This document shows, in pieces, positions 41,621 through 49,296 of a DNA stretch of 64,000 bases (position 1 is its first letter; each line of letters opens with the position of its first letter). The position numbers and the translations under genes were made by a program. The stretch lies in NCBI GenBank assembly GCA_012999515.1, contig JABEEB010000001.1, positions 1,240,001 to 1,304,000 on the forward strand, given 5' to 3'. The stretch is from Salifodinibacter halophilus (lineage in GTDB: Bacteria > Pseudomonadota > Gammaproteobacteria > Nevskiales > Salinisphaeraceae). Under the pieces are notes generated by a model that worked only from the letters and a program-made list of their open reading frames with translations, had not been told where the DNA came from and ran no database searches.

Positions 41621-41926
41621 TTAGTCGACGTCCTCTTCGCTGTGAGAGGCCATGTCTTTCAATACGCGTTGCACGTGGTCGTCGGATGCAACGTAGAACA
41701 TCTGTTTACCGTGGCGTTCGGCCCGTAATAGACGCGCTGAGCGCAACAAACGCAGATGCTGGCTGGCCAGCGACATCGAAATCTCAAGCTCGTCGGCCAG
41801 AGATTGGACGCTGCGCGGTGTTTCTAGACAGGCATAGACCAACAACAGCCGGTTCCGCTCACCAAGCAGGCGGAACATCTCCGCAAGTTGTTCGGTGCGA
41901 TCGGAATCGACGATAGCCGAGAGCAT
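41621..41926 (-). CDS. SmtB/CzrA-type metal-sensing ArsR-family repressor
   Basis: Small winged-helix repressor of 101 residues. The recognition helix region is ISMSLASQHLRLLRSARLL (about 49-67). The last helix carries D82, H84, H95 and E98, spaced D-x-H-x10-H-x2-E, exactly as in the alpha5 zinc site of cyanobacterial SmtB. No cysteine sits in the alpha3 region, so an arsenic-type sensor is unlikely. It lies upstream of, and probably cotranscribed with, the cation exporter and is preceded by a palindromic operator. Confidence 0.88.
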   Translation of the reverse strand: MLSAIVDSDRTEQLAEMFRLLGERNRLLLVYACLETPRSVQSLADELEISMSLASQHLRLLRSARLLRAERHGKQMFYVASDDHVQRVLKDMASHSEEDVD

Positions 41927-41938
41927 TAGCGTCTCTTA

Positions 41939-41965
41939 TTCAATTATTGAACAATTATTTTAATG
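41939..41965 (-). promoter_or_regulatory. candidate operator of the SmtB-type repressor
   Basis: TTCAATTATTGAA (41939-41951) is a 13-base palindrome directly upstream of the repressor start, and is followed by ACAATTATTTTAAT. The combined TTGAACAATTATT element resembles the AT-rich inverted repeats bound by SmtB/CzrA proteins. Its place, 13 bases before the start codon, suits autorepression. Confidence 0.55.
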
Positions 41966-41991
41966 TTTTATCGTGCGCAGTGTAAACAGCG

Positions 41992-42780
41992 TTAGTCCCA
42001 CACTAATTCACGGTAGCGCGCGACCTCATCAGCAAAAAATGGGAATTTAATAACGTCGAAATACGGTGAAAAGTCGAAATCGCGCGGTGTAATCAGCTTC
42101 GAGTCGCGAGCGTGGAACACCGGCTGGCCGCCCGGACCGCGATGCATCGTCGATAAAACCGGATACCGGACGCTGGCAAACGCGTCGGCGATCAACGTCG
42201 AGCAAATAGTCGCGCTCAAATCCCTTTGCCCCATTTCAAACAAAGTCGAACGCCAACGCCGTGGTAGCACGCGGTATGGCACCAGGAAACGCAACAGATC
42301 GAGGGCATGCCGCAGATCGTAGGGAGCGCCAATGTGCGCCAACGCATAATTGACCACATGCCGTGCATCACCGGCATTCAGACGGCTCGCCCGACACAGC
42401 CGCATATGCTCGCCCGCATAATGCGCGAGAGGCACCAGCCGAACGCCTTCGCCACCTTTGGCTTCAATTAACAACACCGACGTCGGATCATTGCCGCAAG
42501 CATGGCGCACATCGTCATCGACAAGTGCTTCCGGCAACTCACCGAAGCGTCCAACGTAGAGTAAGGAATGACTCCAACCGCTTAACGTAACGGTCTGGAC
42601 AACCCCGGCAGCACGGGTCCGGCCTTCCACTAAAACCACGTCCGCAAGCCGTAAATTCTCAAGCAGACGATCGTAATCCGTACTCGGCATGCCACGAGCT
42701 CTAACCTCAACTCCCAACCAACGAGCAAATGCCTGATTGAGAAGCGCGATCAATGTTCGGAGCCTGTCTCGACGCCCCAT
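41992..42780 (-). CDS. YiiX/YebB-like permuted NlpC/P60 cysteine hydrolase
   Basis: Belongs to the permuted papain-fold hydrolases (YiiX/YebB-like). Members act on amide, ester or thioester bonds, and the substrate here is unknown. The 262 residues contain a DVVLVEG strand (about 47-53), the catalytic His in WSHSLLYVG (H71), a possible third member in LLIEAKGGEGV (E106), a YDLRHALDLLRF helix, and the catalytic Cys in TICSTLIADAF (C193). In permuted members the His precedes the Cys, as here. No signal peptide is visible. It lies just upstream of the metal-repressor gene on the same strand. Confidence 0.75.
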   Translation of the reverse strand: MGRRDRLRTLIALLNQAFARWLGVEVRARGMPSTDYDRLLENLRLADVVLVEGRTRAAGVVQTVTLSGWSHSLLYVGRFGELPEALVDDDVRHACGNDPTSVLLIEAKGGEGVRLVPLAHYAGEHMRLCRASRLNAGDARHVVNYALAHIGAPYDLRHALDLLRFLVPYRVLPRRWRSTLFEMGQRDLSATICSTLIADAFASVRYPVLSTMHRGPGGQPVFHARDSKLITPRDFDFSPYFDVIKFPFFADEVARYRELVWD

Positions 42781-42965
42781 AGGGTCTCCCTTAAGACAAA
42801 ACGGCCCAGGCCAGAATATGCGGCGACAACAACTGGTTATTGCAATGAGATTGAATTACAAGGCATTCTTGCCGGTACAAGATTCGAATACGCTAGAATA
42901 GCGTTGTAACAAAATGCGCTGTCTATAGGGAAATTTGACGTCAGCGCGACTTCTCAGGGAAACGA

Positions 42966-44768
42966 GTGGCCCGCCCTCGCCGGATCGAACGCTCCAACTT
43001 ACTGCTTGCCATCCTCGCGGTTGGCGTGGGAATCACGGCTGGCTATGGCGCTGGCATTTTTCGAAAACTGATCGCCCTCGTCCACAACCTGGCGTTCGCT
43101 GGCGAGTTGTCGCCATTTTACGATTCCAACGCGCACACCCTCCCGAGTATCTGGGGCGTCGGCATCATTGCAGCGCCAATACTGGGCTCGCTCGTCGTTA
43201 CCTTCCTTATCAAGCACGTCGCGCCGGAAATCAAGGGGCCCGGCGTGTCAGACGCCATGGACGCCATTTACTATCGCGGCGGGGTTATCCGATGGCAGGT
43301 CGGCCTCGCCCGCACGTTCGCCTCGTCGATACAAATTGGCACAGGCGGCTCAGTCGGCCGCGAAGGGCCAATCATGCAGATTGGCTCGGCGATCGGGTCC
43401 GGCATCGGTCAGCTCACCCGGATACGCGAATGGCAGCGCGATACGCTGATTGCGGCCGGTGCTTCAGCCGCAATCGCAGCCACCTTCAACACGCCGCTGG
43501 GCGGTCTCTTATTCGCGATTGAGATCATCCTGCCGGAAACCAGCAGCCGGACGCTCATCCCAGTCGCGCTTGCCACTGGTTCCGGCACCTTCATAGGCCG
43601 ATTACTGTACGGCGACACACCGTTATTCGATATACCAGCGCTCGCCAACGGCTCGCTTACCGTTACCACGCCCCAGCACTTAGCGGCTTACGTCGTTTTC
43701 GGCGTCCTGGTCGGCCTATGTGCCTGGCTGTATACGCGCAGCATCTTCTGGTGCGAGGATCTATTCAATCGCCTTCCCAGCAATGATTACGTGCGCCATG
43801 CGCTCGGCATGGCACTGGTCGGCGTCATAACGTGGCTTTTCCTAACGTATACCGGCCATTATTACGTTCAGGGCCTGGGCTACGCGACGATTCGAGACAT
43901 TCTCGATAACGCGCTGACGTCGCCGACTCTGCTGCTTCTATTGCTGGCCGCGAAACTGCTCGTTACTTCGCTGACATTGGGCTCAGGCGGTGCCGGCGGC
44001 GTCTTTACGCCCTCGCTTTATCTGGGCGCCACGTTGGGTGCTGTGTTTGCGATAGCCGTCAACGCATTGTTCGGCTCGACGACACTCGATCCCGCCAGCA
44101 CCGCCGTTCTCGGCATGGCCGGCCTGGTCGCCGGATCGACCGGCGCCGCACTGACGGCCATCGCTATCATCTTTGAGATAACGCGCGACTATCACATCAT
44201 CATCCCCATGATCGTCGTGGTCTCGATCGCCTTCGGCGTCCGCCACGCGCTATTGGCAGATACCATCTATAGTTTCAAGCTCACGCGTCGCGGCCATCCG
44301 GTGCCCGACTCACTGGATACCAACATCTTCATGCTGCATACCGCAGCTGAGCTCTACGACCCAAACGTCGCGTGCGTTGGCCACACCCGCGGCATGGCCG
44401 AAATCCGACGCCGGTTTAAACGCTTCGGGCGTCAGATGCCGTATGTGTTGGTGCTCGGCCCAGACCACGACATTCAATCGATTTTCTCCGCCCGCCGGCG
44501 TTTTCGATTCACCGGCCGCGGCGGTATACATCACTGGTCCGACGAACACAGAGACACCGAATACATCGTCGTGGCACACGACGACCTGATGTTCGATGTG
44601 GTCGGCCGGCTCCGCGCCGCAGAGTGCGAAGCCGCGCTGGTTACCACTGACGGCACTATAGACGACCCACGCGACGTCCTCGGCGTGATCACCATGTCCG
44701 ACATCGCTCGCTCATCGCGCTTGGCACGCCAAATGGAGCTCCTTCGTGGCCACGAAAGTTCCCCGTAA
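42966..44768 (+). CDS. CLC-family chloride channel/transporter with C-terminal CBS domains
   Basis: Chloride channel or proton antiporter, 600 residues, starting at GTG. About ten hydrophobic segments carry the selectivity motifs GPGVSD (about 91-96), GREGPIMQIG with the gating Glu (about 131-140) and GGVFTPSLYLG (about 343-353). The internal proton glutamate of E. coli ClC (second Glu of IIEEM) aligns with Ile in FAIEII, which hints at channel-like or altered coupling. A soluble region after about 440 contains a CBS pair that may sense nucleotides. It is not linked to any obvious operon. Confidence 0.9.
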   Translation: MARPRRIERSNLLLAILAVGVGITAGYGAGIFRKLIALVHNLAFAGELSPFYDSNAHTLPSIWGVGIIAAPILGSLVVTFLIKHVAPEIKGPGVSDAMDAIYYRGGVIRWQVGLARTFASSIQIGTGGSVGREGPIMQIGSAIGSGIGQLTRIREWQRDTLIAAGASAAIAATFNTPLGGLLFAIEIILPETSSRTLIPVALATGSGTFIGRLLYGDTPLFDIPALANGSLTVTTPQHLAAYVVFGVLVGLCAWLYTRSIFWCEDLFNRLPSNDYVRHALGMALVGVITWLFLTYTGHYYVQGLGYATIRDILDNALTSPTLLLLLLAAKLLVTSLTLGSGGAGGVFTPSLYLGATLGAVFAIAVNALFGSTTLDPASTAVLGMAGLVAGSTGAALTAIAIIFEITRDYHIIIPMIVVVSIAFGVRHALLADTIYSFKLTRRGHPVPDSLDTNIFMLHTAAELYDPNVACVGHTRGMAEIRRRFKRFGRQMPYVLVLGPDHDIQSIFSARRRFRFTGRGGIHHWSDEHRDTEYIVVAHDDLMFDVVGRLRAAECEAALVTTDGTIDDPRDVLGVITMSDIARSSRLARQMELLRGHESSP

Positions 44769-44789
44769 AACCACGACGGTATGATGTTG

Positions 44790-44815
44790 GAGCGGCACTG
44801 CGTGCCGCTCTTCTC
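44790..44815 (+). terminator. intrinsic terminator after the CLC gene
   Basis: GAGCGGCAC and GTGCCGCTC form a nine-base perfect stem with a three-base loop (44790-44810). The following TTCTC is only modestly T-rich. It lies 22 bases after the CLC stop, so termination of that transcript is likely. Confidence 0.6.
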
Positions 44816-44938
44816 GGCGTAAGAAAGGTGATGCACCCGGCACCCCTAAGCACACCGTTTTGGCTCCATAAAACGCCAAATATCAGCGCGCTAGACGCTC
44901 GCGCACCGAATGCCTGGCATCGCCGAGCTGTGCGCGCC

Positions 44939-44962
44939 GCGGTGTGCTTTTAAGCACACCGC
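44939..44962. terminator. perfect palindrome downstream of leuA
   Basis: GCGGTGTGCTT and AAGCACACCGC form an 11-base inverted repeat with a two-base centre, 13 bases beyond the leuA stop. A partial copy of its right arm (TAAGCACACCG) occurs at 44845-44855 in the same gap. No U tract follows on the minus strand, so it may be a weak terminator, a 3' stabiliser or a protein-binding palindrome. Confidence 0.45.
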
Positions 44963-44974
44963 AGCCACCTATGC

Positions 44975-46669
44975 CTATTCGGCGAGCGCGCCGAGGCCAC
45001 CTAGCATTTCGTTATCATCTAACTCGCCCGCGAGATTGAGCGCCCCCACGATCGCCTTGATCGAAGCGCTGACCGTATCGCTGTCTTCGGCGACCGCCGG
45101 AATCCGCAACGTATCTTTTTTAAGATGCACAAACGCGATCGCGTCAGCATCCGAGCCGGCTGACAGCGCATGTTCACTGTAGTCGGCCACGGCCACATTC
45201 TGACCCGTGTACGTATTCCAGGCATTGACGAATGCCGACATCACGCCATTGCCGACGCCGGTCAAGGTTAAGCGTTCTCCACGATCGGTAAGCGTTACCG
45301 ACAACTGCTGACCATCAACACTGCGTGTGACGTTGTAATCGACCAACGCCATTGGCGCGGCGCGACAGAAGTTTTCAAATAACAGATCGTGGATCCGGCT
45401 ACTGGACAACTCGCTTGCTGAGGCTTCACTGGCTGTTTGCACATGCGGCGCCAGCGCCAACATCATCCAACGCGGCAGGTTGATGCCGTAATCGCGCTCC
45501 AACAGAAACGCCATACCGCCCTTGCCGGACTGACTATTCACGCGGATGACCGCCTGATAATCGCGGCCAATATCGCGTGGATCGATCGCTAGATACGCGA
45601 CCTGCCACGGCTCATCGTCACCCTGTTTACGCAACGATTTGCGGATGGCGTCCTGGTGACTGCCGGAAAAGGCTGTATAAACCAGCTCGCCGACCCAAGG
45701 GTGGCGCGGGTGCAAAGGAATGCCGGTGCACTCGTGCACCACCTTGATGATTGCGTCCGGATCCGACAAATCCAGCTCGGGATCCACCCCCATGCTGTAA
45801 AGATTCATCGCCAGCACAACGATGTCCATGTTGCCCGTGCGCTCGCCATTGCCCAACAGACAACCCTCGACGCGCTCGGCACCCGCCAGCATGGCCAATT
45901 CGGCCGCGGCCAGCGCGCCGCCCCGATCGTTGTGCGTGTGCACAGACACGATCGCCGAATCACGGTTTTTAATGTGCTGGCAGAAATACTCGATCTGATC
46001 GGCGTGATGATGCGGCCCGACCTGCTCAACGGTATTCGGCAAATTGAAGATGATCCGGTCATCCGGGCTCGGCTGCCAGATATCCATCACCGCTTCGCAG
46101 ATACGTACCGAGAAATCCGTCTCGGTCTGCGAGAAGCTTTCCGGTGAGTATTCCAGCCGCCAGTGCACCCCGGGGCGGGCCTCGGCATTTTCCTTGACCC
46201 GCGTCACGCCAGCCACGGCAATGTCGATGATGCCGTCCTGATCCATCTCGAACACACGCTCGCGCTGGATCGTCGAAGTCGAGTTGTAGAGATGGATGAT
46301 GGCCTTATCGACACCGGCCAACGCCTCGAACGTTTTGTCGATCAGCTCATCCCGGGATTGAGTCAGCGCTGCAATGGTCACGTCCGCTGGAATCTGGTCC
46401 TCCTCGATCAACCAGCGCACGAAGTCATAGTCAGGCTGGCTGGCCGAGGGGAAACCAATCATGACTTCCTTGACGCCGATATCGACCAGCAATCGCCACA
46501 TTTTCTGCTTCTGCTCGACCGTCATCGGCTCGAGCAGCGCCTGATTACCATCGCGCAGATCCTCGCTCACCCAGATCGGCGCGCGGGTGATCTCGCGCTC
46601 GGGCCAGGTTCGGTTGAAACCGGTCACGCGGGCGGCCGGTTTGTATTTGCGATGGTCGAAACGCGCCAT
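44975..46669 (-). CDS. leuA: 2-isopropylmalate synthase LeuA
   Basis: First committed step of leucine synthesis: condenses acetyl-CoA with 2-ketoisovalerate. The 564 residues are the longer (type II, actinobacterial-like) form rather than the 520-residue E. coli type. Active-site elements are SEDLRDGNQALLEPM (about 34-48), the metal-binding HTHNDRGGALAAAEL (about 243-257) and GCLLGNGERTGNMD (about 268-281). The C-terminal third is the leucine-binding regulatory domain. leuBCD are not adjacent. A TATAAT -10 at 46722-46727 and a small leader hairpin (46695-46714) precede it, and it is divergent from an Lrp-type regulator. Confidence 0.93.
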   Translation of the reverse strand: MARFDHRKYKPAARVTGFNRTWPEREITRAPIWVSEDLRDGNQALLEPMTVEQKQKMWRLLVDIGVKEVMIGFPSASQPDYDFVRWLIEEDQIPADVTIAALTQSRDELIDKTFEALAGVDKAIIHLYNSTSTIQRERVFEMDQDGIIDIAVAGVTRVKENAEARPGVHWRLEYSPESFSQTETDFSVRICEAVMDIWQPSPDDRIIFNLPNTVEQVGPHHHADQIEYFCQHIKNRDSAIVSVHTHNDRGGALAAAELAMLAGAERVEGCLLGNGERTGNMDIVVLAMNLYSMGVDPELDLSDPDAIIKVVHECTGIPLHPRHPWVGELVYTAFSGSHQDAIRKSLRKQGDDEPWQVAYLAIDPRDIGRDYQAVIRVNSQSGKGGMAFLLERDYGINLPRWMMLALAPHVQTASEASASELSSSRIHDLLFENFCRAAPMALVDYNVTRSVDGQQLSVTLTDRGERLTLTGVGNGVMSAFVNAWNTYTGQNVAVADYSEHALSAGSDADAIAFVHLKKDTLRIPAVAEDSDTVSASIKAIVGALNLAGELDDNEMLGGLGALAE

Positions 46670-46721
46670 GCCAAACTCCTGATTGTGGGCGTCAACAGGC
46701 TATTCACTGCCTGTGAAACAC

Positions 46722-46803
46722 ATTATACGCGCGCCAACGCCGCATAAAGTTGCCAATCAATTCTATTAACGCGCCACGTAAAGCAAATTATATCTTTATA
46801 ATT
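46722..46803. promoter_or_regulatory. leuA/Lrp-family divergent control region
   Basis: The 167-base gap between leuA and the regulator gene changes from mixed composition to extremely AT-rich. On the minus strand TATAAT (46722-46727) is a perfect -10 for leuA. On the plus side AATTATA-TCTT-TATAATT (46786-46803) is a perfect seven-base inverted repeat in front of the regulator start at 46837. Bent AT tracts and palindromes are what Lrp-family proteins bind, so this is the probable operator. Confidence 0.55.
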
Positions 46804-46836
46804 ATTTATATTGAAATTAAATTGCTATAAATATCC

Positions 46837-47319
46837 ATGAACGACAACAGCGTTTCTCTGGACCGTTTTGACCGGCATATCCTCGAAATACTCCAGGCCG
46901 AAGGCCGTATAAGCAACCAATCGCTGGCCGAGCGCGTCAATTTATCGCCGTCGCCTTGTCTACGGCGTGTGCGAGCACTTGAAGCCGCTGGTTTGATTAC
47001 TGGTTACCGTGCCCGTATCGCACCGGATCAGATCGGCTATGGGCTGAACGTCGTGCTGCATATTTCGATGGACCAACATACGCCGGAACGTTTCGCGCAA
47101 TTCGAGGCACAGATCGCCGAGTTACCGGAGGTGCAGGATTGTCTGCTCATCACGGGCCAGGAAGCCGACTATCAATTGCACATCTGGGCCGCTGACATGA
47201 ACGACTATCAGCGTCTGTTGCTGCAACACATTACCCGCATCCCGGGCGTTGACGGCGTGCATACCAGTTTCGTACTGCGGCGCATTCTGCGCGATCGCGT
47301 GCTACCACCCCGCAGTTGA
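46837..47319 (+). CDS. Lrp/AsnC-family transcriptional regulator
   Basis: Feast/famine-type regulator of 160 residues. The N-terminal helix-turn-helix is DRFDRHILEILQAEGRISN followed by SLAERVNLSPSPCLRRVRALE (about 9-48). The C-terminal ligand-binding and oligomerisation domain (about 72-150) has the VQDCLLITGQEADYQLHIWAAD core. Divergent placement suggests control of leuA and response to an amino acid, possibly leucine. Whether it is the orthologue of global Lrp or a local paralogue cannot be decided. Its 3' end overlaps a convergent small gene by 18 bases. Confidence 0.9.
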   Translation: MNDNSVSLDRFDRHILEILQAEGRISNQSLAERVNLSPSPCLRRVRALEAAGLITGYRARIAPDQIGYGLNVVLHISMDQHTPERFAQFEAQIAELPEVQDCLLITGQEADYQLHIWAADMNDYQRLLLQHITRIPGVDGVHTSFVLRRILRDRVLPPRS

Positions 47320-47634
47320 GCTCGCCCCCAAACGCAGTACCGCCCGCCGTATCTTGTTCGACCCCGGCAACTCGACCGATAGCAGTGCCTGACCCGGGAT
47401 ATCGGCAGGCAACGCCGGATTCCACCGAGTCGGTGTGAGGTATCCGCTCGAAAACTTGCGACTTGCCCGATAGGCAGCGGAATAGCTGACAGATACCACG
47501 TCGTGATCGTTTTGGAACTGAGCCTGAGAGGCTGGCGTTGAAGCGGTCGGTAACCACGATGCACAGCCGACTAGCGCCAGCCCGGCAACACCCAGCACGG
47601 CTCTCGAACCGCATTTAAACGCGAACAGTTTCAC
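47302..47634 (-). CDS. small putative lipoprotein, function unknown
   Basis: A 110-residue protein with a clear lipoprotein signal: basic MKLFAFKCGSR, hydrophobic GVAGLALVG, and a lipobox LVGC with C24 as the predicted lipidated residue. The mature part is about 87 residues, with no motif I recognise. It converges on the Lrp-type gene with an 18-base overlap and diverges from the EmrB-like gene, with 83 bases between their starts. Other open frames on this strand overlap it but lack a signal peptide. Confidence 0.55.
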   Translation of the reverse strand: MKLFAFKCGSRAVLGVAGLALVGCASWLPTASTPASQAQFQNDHDVVSVSYSAAYRASRKFSSGYLTPTRWNPALPADIPGQALLSVELPGSNKIRRAVLRLGASSTAGW

Positions 47635-47717
47635 GTTTGCCGATATACGCAGTTCGCCAATTGAGATAACTGCATATTACACATATCATGGTGGACTGCC
47701 CGTGACTCTCCTGCCTC

Positions 47718-49271
47718 ATGACCGAAGTCGAACGTCTGTTCGAACGCTATGGCCCGAAATACCGCTGGCTCGTCACGCTGACGGTACTGCTCGGGCTGGT
47801 CGCGCTCGGTATGTCGATCACAATCGTCAACGTCGCCACGCCCTACATCAAGGGCGCATTCGGCATGAGCTCATCGCAGGTGCAGTGGCTATCGACCGGA
47901 TTTCTGGCCGCGACAACGGTCTCGTTGCTGGTTTCGCCGTGGTTAGTCCAAGCCTTCGGTCAGCGCTATACCTTCGTGGGTCTGTTGCTGGTCTTCATTG
48001 CCGCCTCGGTGCTCGGGGGCATGGCCAACGGCATGGGCACAATCATCACTGCGCGCGTCATCCAAGGGGCCATGACCGGCGTCATCCGTCCCGTCGCGCT
48101 TGAAGCTCTGTTCAAAGTCTTCCCGCCCGGCGCGCGCGGCATGGCAACCGCCATGTACGGCATGAGTCTCGGCCTGCCGCTCACGCTCGCCAGCGTCATC
48201 GGTGGCTATCTTATCGAGCACTACAATTGGCGCTACGTCTTCTACATCGTATTACCGATCTGCGTCGCGGCCATTGTCATGGGCTGGCTTTTCCTTCCCG
48301 ACCGCGAGCAAACCGGGCCACGGCCCAAACTCGACTGGATCGGCGCCATCGCCCTGTTCGCATCGATCTTTTCGGCGTTAGCTGCAATCGCCAATGGACA
48401 ACGCTGGGGTTGGCACAGCACGCCGATCATCGCGTTACTGTTGATCGCGGCTGGATTGGCAATCTTTTTCATCGCCTGGGTCCGTGATCATCCGGCGCCG
48501 ATTCTCGACCTCGATATCTTCAAGAGTAAGGAATTTCTAGCCGGTTCGGTCGTGTTGTTTCTGTTCGGCGGCGCGTTCTACGGCGTCATGTATCTGCTAC
48601 CGCAGTTCATGTCTCAAATCCTCCACTACTCACCGGTGACCGCCGGTATGTTGTTCACGCCATCGACACTCGTCCTGGGTATATTGGTACCGCTGGTCGG
48701 CCGGCTCAGCGACCGCTTGCCGTCAGCGTGGCTGACGCTCCCCGGACTGATGTTCGCGATGTTTGCCGTGTATCGAATGAGCGGAGCCGACCCGCATACC
48801 TCATTCGACAGTCTCGCGTTGTCGATGGCCATTTTGAGTGTAGGCATGGCCACTGTCCCGCCACCGACGCTGTCACGTTCGATCAGCGCCTTGCCCACCC
48901 ATCTGATCGGCTACGGCTCGGGCACAAGTAACTTCGCGCTACAACTCGGCGGCGCCTTCGGAACCGTATTTCTAGTCGCGATGCTCGATCGCCGCACGCT
49001 TTCCCATAGCGCGACCTTCGTCCATGGACAGACCGCCGGCGATACCGCAACCCAACAAGCTGTGCATCACTTTTCGAACACCGCCCACCAGCTCGGTGTC
49101 AGCCAGCTTTACCGCGGCCCGGTCGCGCACTATCTACTCGGCCGGCTCGACGCCACATGGGCGACGATCATGGCCTATCAGGACGGTTTTTTGCTCGTGG
49201 CCGCGGGCGTTGCTGCCGTGACCATTCCCGCTTTTTTACTCAGCCGCTGGGGTGACGCCACGCACGGCTGA
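47718..49271 (+). CDS. DHA2-family (EmrB/QacA-type) multidrug efflux transporter
   Basis: Major facilitator superfamily proton antiporter with about 14 hydrophobic helices in 517 residues. Signatures include the motif around IVNVATPYIKGAFGMSSSQVQWLSTGF (split across about 36-62) and GAMTGVIRPVALEALF in helix 4/5. It is followed, with start codons overlapping, by an EmrA-like adaptor, so together with an outer-membrane channel encoded elsewhere they should form a tripartite exporter. Here the pump gene precedes the adaptor gene, the reverse of E. coli emrAB. Substrate unknown. Confidence 0.9.
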   Translation: MTEVERLFERYGPKYRWLVTLTVLLGLVALGMSITIVNVATPYIKGAFGMSSSQVQWLSTGFLAATTVSLLVSPWLVQAFGQRYTFVGLLLVFIAASVLGGMANGMGTIITARVIQGAMTGVIRPVALEALFKVFPPGARGMATAMYGMSLGLPLTLASVIGGYLIEHYNWRYVFYIVLPICVAAIVMGWLFLPDREQTGPRPKLDWIGAIALFASIFSALAAIANGQRWGWHSTPIIALLLIAAGLAIFFIAWVRDHPAPILDLDIFKSKEFLAGSVVLFLFGGAFYGVMYLLPQFMSQILHYSPVTAGMLFTPSTLVLGILVPLVGRLSDRLPSAWLTLPGLMFAMFAVYRMSGADPHTSFDSLALSMAILSVGMATVPPPTLSRSISALPTHLIGYGSGTSNFALQLGGAFGTVFLVAMLDRRTLSHSATFVHGQTAGDTATQQAVHHFSNTAHQLGVSQLYRGPVAHYLLGRLDATWATIMAYQDGFLLVAAGVAAVTIPAFLLSRWGDATHG

Positions 49272-49296
49272 GCTGGACCTCGGAACGATACTGCAA

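Noticed and set aside
42871-42903. Possible promoter (TTGCCG, TAGAAT) before the CLC gene
   Set aside because: The spacing is 19 bases and the -35 is weak, so it is no better than chance matches nearby.
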